Positions 31,674 to 42,600 are shown, numbered from the stretch's first letter. The stretch: 64,000 nucleotides of DNA from Diplolepis rosae (GCA_030998225.1 JAPYXD010000266.1:310001-374000), one strand, 5' to 3'. Translations and numbers: made by a program. Notes: generated from the sequence alone by a model not told the origin.

Positions 31674-32043
31674 ATTTCTCTTGTTCCAACTAATCTTTCT
31701 CCTGATCTTCTTCCGTCGTTCTATCTTCGCTGTCGCTGGGTGGCGGACTCACCATTTGAATGGGTTCTGTTTCCTGCTTTCTGCCATAGCGCTTGATTTC
31801 TCCTGGTCTTCTGAGAAGAATTCGGTTGAATCCTCTGGTGCTTTCGCAGGTGCACTTTTGGGTATTGTTGATGATTGGTATGCTGCAGGTGTCATGTTCG
31901 AGCTCGGGAGCACACTTTTTCTTTTTTAGAGAATTGGGGGTGATTCAGGATCCCTTTCCGTTTCTTCCAAACTACTGTCCTCCATATAGTCAGGTCCATT
32001 CTGAGCTCGTTGAGTCTCTACCCGTCGCCGAATCAGATGCTTA

Positions 32044-32565
32044 CTAATAGAGCTTCTGTAGGTGAAGTAGGTGGTTTAGAGGGTCTAATCCTAGAAGTGG
32101 ATCCTTTTTAGTTTGAACCGCAGGTCTATTTTTGAATTCGGCCTCTGAAGTTTTTGAAACGAGTTTTGAGATATTTTCCTCTCGTTTGTTAGCTTGCCTA
32201 GTTAGCATTGGCAGTAACCTGGCAGGTTGTTTTCCTTCTGTCTCTTCTTCGTCAGAATTTTCTACGATTAGATTTCTTGATGGGGCACCGGCGTTAGTAT
32301 TTAATTTACCTGGTTTGTATTTAAATTCGTATTCACGGTCTCTTAATTTTAGTCTCCAACAAATTAGTCTTTGGCCTGAATCTTTTACAAAATCTATCCG
32401 CATGAGGGATTCGTGATCGCTCATAAGGGTGAATTTTCTTCCATGAATGTAGGGTCGGAATTGCTTTACCGCGTAAAGGACCGCAAGGCATTCCTTCTCC
32501 GTTGTGGAATAATTTAATTTAGGTCCAGCTAACACTCTAGACATATATGCTACAGCGAGATCCAT
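32044..32565 (-). pseudogene. pol: Gypsy RNase H and linker
   Basis: The frame contains VAYMSRVLAGPKLNYSTTEK, the ECLAVLYAVKQFRPY helix with its conserved Glu, and the SDHESL motif with Asp, followed by YKPGKLNTNAGAPSRN. The first Asp-containing strand lies upstream in another frame (TDASDYAIGAALS-like, near 32,600). An acidic, Lys-rich linker of about 80 residues follows and leads toward the macro-like region. Confidence 0.82.
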
Positions 32566-32718
32566 TTTATCATTTTCTTGACTCAGGGCGGCTCCTATTG
32601 CATAATCTGAGGCATCAGTGGTTACTGTGAAGGGTTTTTCAAATTCAGGGTATTGTAATATTGGGCATTCACACAGAGCTTGTTGTAAGTCCTTGAAGCT
32701 TTTCTCTTCTTACAGTCT

Positions 32719-33710
32719 TTATTTAAATAAGGCTTCTTTTTTTAATAAATTTGATAAGAGTTTTTCTCTCGCCGAAAAGTCCTTGATGAATCTTCTATAG
32801 TATCCAGCTAGCCCTAGGAATATTTTTATGTTCCTAGGTGTTTTCGGTCTGGGGAAATTTTGAACAGCTTCGATCTTTTTAGGATTCGGCTTTACCCCCT
32901 TGTCACTAATTATGTAACCTAAGTACGCTATTTCTTTGAAAAGAAATTCGCACTTTTCCGGTTGTAGTGAAAGATTGGCTTCTGGTAGTTGTTTGAGAAG
33001 ACGTCTTAACTTTCTACCGTGATTTTCTAAGTCTTTAGCATATATCACTATATCGTCTAGATAGACAAATAGTTCAGTACCCTGTAGTCCTAGTAGAACT
33101 TGGTCCATTAGGCGTTGAAATGTAGCGGGTGAATGTTTCAATCCCATGGGCATTCTAATGTACTCATAGTGCCCGTTCAATGATGAAAATGCTGTCTTGT
33201 CTATCTTTTGGGTCCAATTCTATTTGATGGAAACCACTGGCTAAACCGAAAATGGAAAAGTATTATGCAGTACTCAAATGGTGTAAAATATGTGAAATAT
33301 TAGGCAATGGATATGCATCGATCACCAATTGTTTTCTCATTTAAGAGCGGAAAATCAATTACTATCCTCCATTTATTTTTTCCTGTGGCGTCTATAATCT
33401 TAGGTATAATCAGTAAGGTTGAATTATAAGGAGATTTTGAATTTTGAATCGCTCCTTCTATCTTCATTTTATGTATTACTCTCTTGACTTCTTCCCTTTG
33501 AGAGGCTGAAAATCGGTATGGTCTGGTGTTAACAGGTACGTCGTCTAAGGTATGAATTTTGTATTGTACTAAATGAGTAGGGGTTAGAGGTTCTCCTGGT
33601 AGGTAAAAATTATCAGGAAATTCCCTTACTATCTCCAGTACATGATCTTTTTCCTCTGGGTTCGAATGATCTGAGCGAAAGTTTTTTAGAACTTCATCAG
33701 CCTTATTCAC
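32719..33710 (-). pseudogene. pol: Gypsy reverse transcriptase, split and mutated
   Basis: Two frames are joined across a break near 33,180-33,300. The first holds the RT start (HTLDDVPVNTRPYRFS and KSPYNSTLLIIPK). In the break the motif around the first catalytic residue reads SIFGLASGFHQIELD, so the usual Asp is lost. The second frame has YEYIRMPMGLKHSPATFQRL, the Asp pair in LFVYLDDIVIYA, and the connection motif FLGLAGYYRRFI. It is non-functional. Confidence 0.85.
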
Positions 33711-33935
33711 TGTGGGTGAAAAATCTTCGTCTGCAGAATCCTCATCAAAATCCTCTCCTGGAAATTTGTGATATTTAAAGGAGATGATTTATTGTGGGTG
33801 TAGTTCTATTTGGAGGTCATTGTCTGTGGTGTTGATAGCGAATGCATGACAAATTCCATTCAAGTTGGTTACGGTTGCTTCACATATTAGCACGCCTTCT
33901 GTGGTTTTTATTAAGGGTAGGTACCCTTCCTTTAT

Positions 33936-34196
33936 TTATGAGTTTATTACTGATATTTCCACCTTTTCTTGTAGAAGATATTCTCGTCCTAGTATTCCAT
34001 CTGTGCTTATTGGAAAGTCAGAATGCACTACATGAAAGGTAATTTTAGATTTCATTAATTCAATGTTTACTGTGCCTATGATCGAAATTCTACTTTGTGT
34101 TATTCCAGTAATTTCTATTGCTTTGTTCTGATCGGCCAGTAGGTCTTCATCTAAAGCATTTAACTTAATGAAATTTATGTCCGCACCTGTTTCCAC
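33936..34196 (-). pseudogene. pol: Gypsy protease with Glu replacing the catalytic Asp
   Basis: The active-site motif reads ETGADINFI where retropepsins have DTGA. The remaining structure (ITGITQSRISIIGTVNIEL, FHVVHSDFPI, DGILGREYLL) follows the family order. Without the Asp the protease should be inactive. The listed start is simply the first Met at the active-site strand; true sequence extends further upstream in a disrupted frame. Confidence 0.75.
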
Positions 34197-34319
34197 TAAA
34201 AACCTTGACTTTGATCGTGAAAGTTCATTTGATGAAAGTTCATTTGATGAAAGTTCTACTACTGGGGATTCTCGACTGAGTTTGCTGCAGAAGATTTTTC
34301 TTGTTTCTTGAGAAATCTC

Positions 34320-35010
34320 ACGTCGGTCCTGTTATGTTGATATAAATAAGTACTTACATGAATTATAAAAACGAGAGAACACATGAAGATTTAGTCTTAT
34401 AATTAAAATTGTCATTATAATTAAAGCCTCAAAGATTGAGGGCTTCAATAATTTAAAATTACATTGTAATATGGTGTGTACAATCCGGCGAAGCAACGCA
34501 AACTGTAGGATAGAGAGACGAAGATACGATAAATTGAATCAAATTCACCAATGAAAATCGTGCTAAAACTTGAGAACGCAAACTTGGAAACCATATGTTA
34601 AATAATACTATGTTAAATTTGATTAATATTCATAATTTCAGTCTTTAAATTTATTGAAATATTAATATTTTTATTGATAAAAATTGATTCAATAATTTTT
34701 CTTTTATACTTATTGTATTCTCAAGCTAAAATTTTAATATTATTAAAGTCAAAGAAATGATTGTAATCCCAAGAATGTCGAGATGAGCCTGTATTCAAAT
34801 TTTCAAGTCTACAATCTCTTGTATGCCCATAAATTCTATTTTTTAAATTCTGCCAGTTTCACCAATGTAGACTGTATCGCATCCAGTGCATTTTATAAGG
34901 TAAACTACGTTGGATAGATTTTCCATTCTATCAGAATCTTTATTGTTGTTTAATAATTTTCCCAAAGTATGGTTATTATTGAAATAGACTGAAACATTTC
35001 GACCTTTTTG
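34320..35010 (-). mobile_element. Penelope-like element 3' end with GIY-YIG endonuclease
   Basis: On the minus strand NNNHTLGKLL is followed by SNVVYLIKC and CDTVYIGETGR, the hallmark of the GIY-YIG nuclease that follows the reverse transcriptase in Penelope-like elements. After a frame change, SSRHSWDYNHFFDFNNIKIL and KIIESIFINKNI represent the rest of the domain. About 500 bases of this piece (34,320-34,815) recur in inverse orientation at 48,500-48,985, so both mark the family's 3' end. In the family the enzyme nicks target DNA for insertion. Confidence 0.8.
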
Positions 35011-35780
35011 ATCTCAAACTTATCAATTTTCAAACATTTATAAATCTATTTTTGCCCGATTTGGTCAAAAGTTTCGCTTTTAAATTCTGATTTTAAATTT
35101 CAAATCTGCAATTTTTAATTATATCAATTTCCTGAATTTTGGAAAGGCAACTTTGCCCTATTTTAGTTCAAAATTGTCCTTTTAAAATTTACGTGTGGGT
35201 CACACGAAGGGTGAAAATTTCGCGAGTTTTTATTCTTTATTTAGTGAGTAAGAAAAACCGAAGAAACTCACGACGTTAATTTTTTCCTGTGAACGAAGGA
35301 AAAATGTACGAATTCTCGCAGCAGTACCCGTGATATGGAAATTTTAGGAGTCTAAAAACCATAAAAGACAACTTCAATTAACGTTGTTGCAATTTCGCGC
35401 AATTGCGCCTTCAAATACACGTTTTAATTTTGGGAATTCCCTGATCCTGAAAATAAAATTTGGTTGACTGGCAGGCTCTTTTCAACATGAATTTTCCTTG
35501 TGCATTACGATTAAGTATTCCACCCTCGAAACATCCAAACCCTGGCAAGAATTTATTTAGTCTTTTTGCTTACTCTAATTAAGGAAATCTTCCAGATTTA
35601 TAGCATCAGAGGTTTTGTGGTGACTAAAAGCATCTAGGCTCACACTCACAGAAACTTTCATCATCTGCCCTGAAAGTACGTTAAAATCCTTAATTTTCCA
35701 AAAGAAAACCTCCCCACACAATAAAGCGACACCCGTGGATTTGTTTTCCCGGTTCTCCGAGCGCAAGGAAAAACGCTTCA
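35011..35780. other. Unassigned sequence between Penelope and hairpin repeats
   Basis: I see no supported gene. It becomes less AT-rich toward 35,770 and probably belongs to the LTR-like block that follows. Confidence 0.3.
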
Positions 35781-36004
35781 CTGGTGAAGCGCCCTAAGGG
35801 GCTACGGCACCAGATCCACAATTGAGTTTGCAAAAAAAAAATATAGAGAGAGAGAGAGAGAGCAAACTTCATCTCACAGGTAAAGCGCCCTGAGGGGCTA
35901 CGGCACCTGGAAGACAATTAAATATGTATATATATAAAAAAAGAAAAACAAAAATAAAATATATCGCCTAGCAGATAAAGCGCCCTGAGGGGCTACGGCA
36001 CCTG
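35781..36004. repeat. Three tandem copies of a conserved hairpin (about 95-bp spacing)
   Basis: Copies at 35,781-35,813, 35,877-35,909 and 35,972-36,004 share AAGCGCCCTGAGGGGCTACG (first copy CTAA for CTGA). The flanking stem differs yet still pairs: CTGGTG with CACCAG in copy 1, CAGGT with ACCTG in copy 2, GCCTA-CAG with CTG-TAGGC in copy 3. Stem changes that keep pairing suggest an RNA structure under constraint, or hairpins copied before divergence. A GA microsatellite lies between copies 1 and 2 (about 35,843-35,862). Confidence 0.75.
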
Positions 36005-37027
36005 ATAGGCAATTAAAACTTGTAAAAATTGTCCAAAAAGAAAAGGAGAGTAACTTTCCCAATTTCTCGCTCTAAAGCGAGTTAACGGGTACTTGTTACT
36101 CGAGATCTGGAGAACAAATCCATTTAGACCGATTAAAAGCGATTCCTCTTTCGAATGCCGCTATCAAAACACAAAAAAACTAATAAGCTGTAATAAAATT
36201 TACGTCTAACCGCGCCTAAAATATATATGAAAGAAAACTAAAACCTGCCAATCCCTATCTGCTCGGGGGGCGGAGAAAACATAAGCAACCAAATTCTCTA
36301 ATAGTCAGGTGCGGTGATGCTACAATGCACCACACCTAACTATGAGCTTTGATTTGATGAATGTCCAAAATCGCCGCGAAAAGCGACGAGTCCTCACCTT
36401 TTTGAGGTGCGGCACCGGACTGACTTTTGAGGATCGGCAATCAAGCACGTCGACTCGGATTTCCACCTCTTAATCAATTCCCCCCTTAATTAACTTGCGC
36501 GCGCCTGAATTAGCGACCGCGATCACGTCCGATTAAATCAATAAATTAAGAATTTTATGCACGATGTTTTCCCACCTTTTACGACCGTTTTCGGGTTGGA
36601 ACTCAGTACCAGGAGAAAGCTGATATTTTCGCGATTCTGACGATGTCTTTCAAATTTCAAAAAGTCGCATATTTCGTCCCGTGGGAGTGTTTAAAAATTG
36701 ATGTGCACTCAAAAGCGAAAGCGCACCGCACGACGGTGACGAGAAAGCCTTTCCCCCATTTCACCTCCCGCTGGCGCGTGCTACCTGCGTGGGCGCGGGT
36801 TCCTATTGGACAGCAGTGTGGGCAGGCTTGAACGTCGTATAACGATTTATATAATAAAAAGGAAATTTCAATAGATCAACCTCAATTCATTATTGTTAAA
36901 TGACCCATTTTTATAAATACAGTTATTCGTAATGTTAATACTAATGGAGTTCATGATACAATAATAATTATCTTGATAAGGTCCTCGGGGTAGGTGTAGG
37001 AAGTGGGGGAGGGACGCTTATGCTAGG
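36005..37027. other. LTR-like non-coding sequence with further hairpins
   Basis: Short self-complementary stretches include CTCGCTCTAAAGCGAG (near 36,081) and CAGGTGCGGTGATGC with its partner CACCACACCTA (near 36,305-36,340). No coding motif is seen. I think it is part of the same minus-oriented LTR-type material as 38-41 kb, without proof. Confidence 0.3.
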
Positions 37028-37372
37028 TGGGTGTCGGCTGGGTTCCAGCGATAGAGTGTAGCGTGAGAGAGAGAGTGCGTGGTAAAGAGAGAGGGAGCCG
37101 ACTGGGTTGCCAGCGACAGAGTATTGAGAGAGTGAGTCGGCTGGTTTCCAGCGACTGTGAAGAGAGTGTGAGGGAGAGCGAGTGTGTGAGTCGGCTGGGT
37201 GCCAGCGACAGTGTGGTGAGCGAGAGAGAGTGTGTGTGTATGTCAGCTGGGTACCAGCGACAGCGTAGAGAGCGAGAGAGAGTGTGTGTATGTCGGCTGG
37301 GTGCCAGCGACAGTGTAGAGAGCGAGGGAGAGAGAGTGAGAGACCGACTGGGATACCAGCGTCTCAAATGCA
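37028..37372. repeat. Minisatellite, unit about 50-60 bp, seven copies
   Basis: Units contain GTCGGCTGGGTGCCAGCGAC followed by a purine-rich AGAGAGCGAGAGAGAGTGTG run. Variation among units is mainly in the length of the GA/GT tract. The core TCGGCTGG...CCAGCGA can pair with itself. Confidence 0.85.
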
Positions 37373-38177
37373 GCGAGTGAGAGTGCGTAGTTTAGGCGTT
37401 GAAGCTTCTGGTGGGCGGCGAGTGGAGGTATCCTGGGATCGTAGTCAGGAGCAAGAATTGGCACCAGAGAATGCGGTACATCGTAGGAGTTTATTTTTAC
37501 TATATTCAACTACACTTATTGTTCACTAAGTCGAAATACTAGGTGTTAGCTCTCACTCCTGTGGCCAGCATCGTTTCATCCTTTTCTTCCCAATTCGTAG
37601 CGATTGATTGGGAAGGGGTCAGCGTTGAGAGAAGTCTCTCCTCTCTGCATTTCCTTGCCTTTCCCGGCTTTCACTTTTCTAGCTTGCAGTGAGTGAAGGC
37701 CGTTCTTAGGCAAGGGAGGTGAGACGGTAGAAGGGAAGGCACTCGCATCTGGTCGGTCAGTTGCAGTGGTGCGACAAGGACGGGGCTTTTCCGATGTTAG
37801 TGCGTGTGTCGGAAACGGACGCACGGCCGTACTCTTCTAACGGTACTGCTTTTCGTAGGCTTCAAGACGTTTTTTTTCTAAGTGAATCTCGGACAAGCGT
37901 CTTCTAATGGTAGGAAAGTGTGATGGTTTTCTACCATTACTATATACGGCTTAAGACGCGTATATCAATTCCTCTCCTTCTTTTTAAGATGCTTGTCCGA
38001 TTTGCTAACTTAATTTATTACCTATCGTAAATACAATAAGAGTAGGCTAAAAAAACTTAAAATCTAGTCTTAGGGATATTGGCTTACAGCTACGTTTCGA
38101 ATAAAAAGTTAATTTACTAGCGACTTAACTAATTCTACTTAGTCTCTAACTTAATTAATTAGGGTGGTTATAAGTAC
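37373..38177. other. LTR-like sequence, minus orientation, no gene
   Basis: Polyadenylation-like AATAAA occurs on the minus strand near 37,490 (GTAAAAATAAACTCC). TAAGACG- and AAGATGC-type segments repeat loosely between 37,850 and 38,000. No coding motif was found. Confidence 0.3.
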
Positions 38178-39470
38178 ATTTATTAAACGCACCTCTTCCG
38201 AGGTGTGTACAGCCGCGAGTCCTGATAGTAGGATTTCTGGTCTGCCCTTGGTGTATAACGCTTCCTTGCGTTATCTCTTTTATAATTATTATGGTTCCCC
38301 ACTAGGTATCCATTGTTTGCTATCGTTCCTTCCTCTTCATTCGCTTGCGGCTGTTCGCCGTCGCTGGAATTGGTTGGGGATTCAGTACCGCTGTGCTTCG
38401 TCTCGGTAGCCGTCGGTTGAGCACGACTGTTCGTCGTTGCCATGGTTTTTATTTGTAACTGCGTACGGTTGTGCACCGGCACGCGTGTGATTGGTCGACC
38501 GTGGCTTACAACCGCTGTCTGGTGGTGGGGGTAGGCCCCTGTTCAGTGTGCTGCTTGACGTCGAACATGTCGGTGTTTCGTCGTGGTAATTACTGCTTTG
38601 CTGCGGTTGTTCACCGTCAGGTATGTCTGCCATCTCTCTGGAATCATCCGTCGGTAAGTACGTCCTGCGTCTGATCTTGGTACTTCTTCGGTGGTAAGTT
38701 GGTAAGTTCAGTTGGTTGAGTCGATTACCATGCACCTTAATCGGTCTTCCCTCTTGGTTCATTATGTATTCCGGCTATTCTTTCTAGTTATGGTCCCTTC
38801 TTGTTTTTTTTTTATTCGCTTGCGGCTGTTCGCCGTCACTGGAATTGATAGGGGTTGAGCACCACTGTGCTTCAATGCTGCTGTGCTGCAGTCTCCTCGT
38901 ACTAGTATCTTCCATGCTATGGTGGCTCGGTATCAGTGGTTGTCCGCTGCCCTCGGATTTTGGACCCATATTTCGATGTGCATCACTTAGTGTGCCACTG
39001 GAGGTTGAGGGCGACGGTTCTCTGTCGTAGTGGTTTTCATTTTTAGCTGCGTACGGTTGTGCACCGGCACGCGTGCGATTGGTTGACCGTGGCTTGCAGC
39101 CGCAGTCTGGTAGTGGGGGTAGGTCCCTGCTCAGTGTCCTTCTTGACGCTCGACGAGTCGGTCCTCTTGGCCGAGGTTGCTGCTGGTCAATGCGCAAGGC
39201 TGTGCGCTGGCAAGCTCGTGATTGGCGACCGCTGTATGGTAGTGGGGGTAGGTCCCTGCTCAGTGTGCTGTTTGACATTGAGCACATCGGTGTTCTTGAC
39301 CGGAGGTTGCTGCTTGTGGGTGCGTAGAGCTGTGCGTCTGCGTTTTCTTCGCTGGTTTGGTCGTGCCTTGTCGTCGTGTCCAGCTGGGCATGTTTCGGGG
39401 TGTGTACTTCCCGGAGCTGGCTGGAGCTGTGAAGCACGAATTTTTTTGTATGGATTGACATCATGATTTC
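38178..39470 (-). pseudogene. Proline-rich repetitive ORF of an LTR-type element
   Basis: Three overlapping minus-strand frames (39,464-38,784; 38,762-38,382; 38,482-38,183) encode repeats of one pattern: LSRDLPPLPDCGCKPRSTN or close variants, RTRAGAQPYA, and SSDGEQPQAN. At least three copies of the DLPPLP/GLPPPP unit are visible, also as DNA repeats (GTGGGGGTAGGTCCCTGCTC). The protein is low-complexity, with PxxP-type motifs and no zinc knuckle. The last frame's stop codon TAA is the start of TAATAAA, so coding and polyadenylation signal overlap. It may be a gag-like or LTR-encoded protein. I do not recognise the family. Confidence 0.45.
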
Positions 39471-39755
39471 TACGGCCTGGGCGGGGTTGTCAATACTTGT
39501 TGGCTTCCTTCTGTGGCTGTGGTGTGGCAGGACAATGTTGTGTGTTGGTCTGTCATTGTTGTTCTTTCTGTTGCTATGTCGGTTTTTAGAATGATGCTGG
39601 GCGCCACCGGATTTTTATTTCGGTCACTTCCGGAAGTGACAGCAGTAGGGTGGGTAGAGATGGTACGCTCGACAGTATTTTTTGTTACCGGCGAGTTTAG
39701 TATCATTTCTTCCGTATGCCGGCAGTGAGATCTAGGGTGTGGTTTTTTGTTATTT

Positions 39756-39780
39756 CTCGAGCCCCTTAGTTGGGCCGCCA
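39756..39780 (-). promoter_or_regulatory. Probable primer-binding site, tRNA-Lys type
   Basis: On the minus strand the sequence TGGCGGCCCAACTAAGGGGC lies two bases after a possible LTR end (GGGTAACA). It resembles the tRNA-Lys-complementary primer site TGGCGCCCAACGTGGGGC used by many gypsy elements and retroviruses, with one inserted G and a changed centre. This would make the DNA above 39,783 a 5' LTR and the DNA below it the internal region of a minus-oriented element. Confidence 0.5.
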
Positions 39781-39984
39781 ATTGTTACCCGGCTGGGTTG
39801 AGGGGGTATACGGTACGAACTAGGTGGGAGGGAATATCTCGTGGTTCCCCACAGGATATCTTAGGGAGAGGAAAAGATTTTTGGTTCCACCGAAAATCAA
39901 TTGGAATTGACCAGGAACTATGGGAGGTTTGCGGAAAATAATGTGACGCACGTCAGTACCTTAAAAGATGTTTATTTCGCTATC

Positions 39985-40554
39985 TTACAGCTTAACCGGG
40001 TGATACGGGTGTGGTCGAGTCGTTGGGGCGTGTGTGGGCGCCAACTTGGCCCTGGCTGGGCTGCCAAGGCAGTGCGTGTGCGGGCCCCGTAGCTTGGTCG
40101 GAGGCTTCCGTGGCCGGGTGGGTCGGCGCCGAGTCTGCGGGTCCTCTGGTGGTGGTGGAATGAGCTTGATCTTACGTCCTGGGGCTAACCCGGCGAGATG
40201 GCCAGATCCCTGCGGCCGATTGGTGGGGGCCTGATTCTCCCGGTTGTCCTCCGGGAAAAGTTGGCGCGAGATATGGCGCCCTGATAGTCGTGGCTCCTCA
40301 GGGGGAATCCTTTCCGGGGTCTCCTTAATCGGGGAGCAGGTAAGCTCTAACTCCCAGACTGGAGATTGGAGCAACTCGTCCAGGGTACGCCCGGATGGCT
40401 TCTCCTGGGGCACTGTCCTGGGGGTCTCCGGGCGGGCGTACAGTTCGACGATCTCGTCGAACAACGCCTCAAAATCCGCGGCGCTCAGCTCCGTCGGTGT
40501 CGGCGATGATTGAGAAGCAGTCTGAGAGGTCGGCGGCCGGGTCCTGGTGGCCAA
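39985..40554 (-). CDS. Proline/threonine-rich 189-residue frame within the putative LTR
   Basis: The frame is GC-rich and encodes a disordered, Pro/Thr/Arg-rich protein with one structured-looking segment, SAADFEALFDEIVELYARPE, near residues 24-43. The stop is followed 15 bases later by AATAAA on the same strand, and the probable LTR end lies about 190 bases further. If the primer-site call is right, this ORF lies in the U3/R part of an LTR. No family is recognised, and chance openness in GC-rich DNA is possible, although the minus strand frame is long for the region. Confidence 0.35.
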   Translation of the reverse strand: MATRTRPPTSQTASQSSPTPTELSAADFEALFDEIVELYARPETPRTVPQEKPSGRTLDELLQSPVWELELTCSPIKETPERIPPEEPRLSGRHISRQLFPEDNRENQAPTNRPQGSGHLAGLAPGRKIKLIPPPPEDPQTRRRPTRPRKPPTKLRGPHTHCLGSPARAKLAPTHAPTTRPHPYHPVKL

Positions 40555-40878
40555 GGTAGCGCCAGTAGTGGGCGGTAGCGAGGCGGCTGGCAGGGTTGGC
40601 GGCGTCGATACTGAACTCCCTCCCCGATGTATCGCCCTGGGCGTCCGCCTTTAGTGTGGCGCAGGCAATTCCGTCGGCGTTGTAACGGCCTCGTCGTACC
40701 CTGGTTTGGTCGGGCTGTATCCGGGCGTTGCCCCGTTGGCTTCCCTAGCCAACCTTTCGGCCCGTTTGCGATCAGCCTGGGCAAGACTTCGCTCTAGGTC
40801 CCTCCTGACCCGGGATGGGCACTTCCTCTTTCCTTGTTTTTTCTAAAAGGAGAGAACAAAACCTTCAGCCATGTTACT

Positions 40879-41227
40879 CCGGTTCCCCGGTGTGGTTAAG
40901 AAGGGGAAAAGGGAAAACGAAATGGGGGGGGGTATCTTCTCGGTTCCCCGAGAAAATACTGCGCTGATGACCGCCCGGGTACCCCCGGGTTAGCGCCAGG
41001 ATGGGTTAACTCTTCGGTTTCCCGAATGAGTGGGAGGAGTGAGGGGAAAGTGCTTCCTTTCGGTTCCCCGAAAGTAAGTAGAGAGAGAGAGCTATCGTTC
41101 GGTTCCCCGAATGATATAGGGGAAATTGCCCGGGTAACCCCGGGGCAAGCACTTATGACAGGATGGTTTTCGGTTCCCTGAAAACTGGAGGAAGGTGGAC
41201 GAGATCCCCGGGTATTCCAGGGGAGAT
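40879..41227. repeat. Array of nine short hairpins with varying paired stems
   Basis: Two hairpin types lie between purine-rich spacers. Type one has the core CGGTTCCCCG with different outer pairs: TTCTCGG/CCGAGAA (40,937), TTCGG/CCGAA (41,013; 41,097), CTTTCGG/CCGAAAG (41,057), GTTTTC/GAAAAC (41,165). Type two has CCCGGG paired with CCCGGG or nearly so (40,974; 41,127; 41,204). The outer bases change together in most copies. Another pair, AACCTCTGG...GAGAGGGTT and AACCCTCTGG...GAGGGGGTT, lies at about 41,322 and 41,396. Two looser examples lie near 39,845 and 39,880. Confidence 0.7.
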
Positions 41228-41429
41228 AGGATTTTGCCTTTTTAAAAACTTACCGGGGCACAGGATGTAGAAAGAAACTCCATGGTTGTCAGGCACACAC
41301 TACACTTTATTTTTCTATGATAACCTCTGGTCTCCCGAGAGGGTTGCTGTGGCTGGTCACGCTCCAGACACAACTCACTAAAATGTCGGTTCGAGGTAAC
41401 CCTCTGGACTCCCGAGGGGGTTGAAAGTG

Positions 41430-42600
41430 TCTGGTCAATCTCCAGACACAACTGTCTAAAATCGTCGCTTCGAGGCCCGTTTATAATGAGGGAAATTGAG
41501 GAGAAAATCCTAGTAGAGGGAGAACGCGTTTTTTTACTATGGTTTTTGGCCATTGGTATTCCTTCCCTAGTGCAGTACTTGAGTTTTCATGTACTTGAAG
41601 GGCTGGGCCAGCATCGTCCTTCCTCACTCCTACGACAAACTCCTTCTTTCTCCTTCTGGCTACTTACATTATAAGTGTCTTGGGAAGGGGTAAGTAAGAA
41701 AGCGAGCGTCTTCATTTCTCCGCTTTCTCTATTTTCCATGTACTTTTCCAGCCCGGGCTGCTTGACCATGGAGTTGTAGAGGGAGGTGGGGAGAGGGGTG
41801 CTTGGGTCTAGTAGCCTTCCGTAGAAAGTGAGAGGGTGCATGTCCCGAAAGAGAGGGTAGATGCTGGTTGTCCCTTTTGCTTCGTTTTGACGATTTTCCG
41901 TCATAATATTAGGGTCTCGAGGCGACTTGAAGGTTTTGGAAAGACAAGCGGATTTTATATTTTACCTCCTTGAAAAGGTGCGTATAACAATCTTTATTTA
42001 TAATATCAAAGATCTATAATACTTGCAACGTGATAATGATTACACTTATTTATTTAAAATGAAATAACGATTATATTTCCTTATTTACAATATAATAATA
42101 ACTGTATTTATTTATAACCATACAATTTGTTGATTTATTTATATATTACATTTGTTTATTTAGTTGCTTTATTTAATCATTAATTAAAACTCCCATACGT
42201 GCAAATGAACAAATGATCCTGCAATAAATAATAAAAAAGAACATAAAAAAAATAACAGTGTGGGACGCCCAACTATCCAGCGAACCATACCGCAAGCTGC
42301 TTGATCTGAGTAAGCGGTCGAGTGGAAGCAGGCACAGGTTAGTGTGGCACTCGCTGAGGATACGAACGAAAATATCCGTGAAAAGTAGACTGCCTCGTTC
42401 TCGCCACGCTCACTTCCGGTTTGGAAGTAAATCATTAATTGCTGCTCGAATACTTGATCATACCTCGCAATTCTTTTGTGCGAGTCTCATGGGAACCTAC
42501 TTGTTCCTAAAGTGGCCTTCGTTTCGCGGATTTTACTCCCGTTTCGTCGCAAAAAGGCGGATACTTGAGGCTGGGCCGTCTCAAGACATTAATATTGAAT
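41430..42600. other. LTR-like and AT-rich sequence without a recognised gene
   Basis: Open frames such as 41,587-41,904 (minus) and 42,258-42,608 (plus) show no family motif. Several AATAAA-like signals occur near 41,990-42,060 on the minus strand. I cannot define an element here. Confidence 0.3.

Larger units (their letters stand above)
31284..34300 (-). mobile_element. Second Ty3/gypsy element, internal fragment
   Basis: Read on the minus strand, the order is protease (34,196-33,936), reverse transcriptase (33,710-32,719), RNase H (32,565-32,300), linker and macro-like region (31,673-31,284). No integrase, LTR or target duplication is seen; the 5' side is cut by Penelope sequence near 34,320. 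Catalytic residues are damaged in two enzymes. The family differs from the 15.6-28.9 kb retrovirus, but both share the macro-like insert before integrase. Confidence 0.88.

Noticed and set aside
36643..36831. Coding frame in the 36.6-kb region
   Set aside because: There is no conserved motif, and it overlaps sequence that looks like an LTR. I did not annotate it.
37023..37509. Ser/Leu-rich and Arg/Glu-rich proteins at the minisatellite
   Set aside because: The frames on both strands are products of the GA/GT-rich tandem repeat and not genes.
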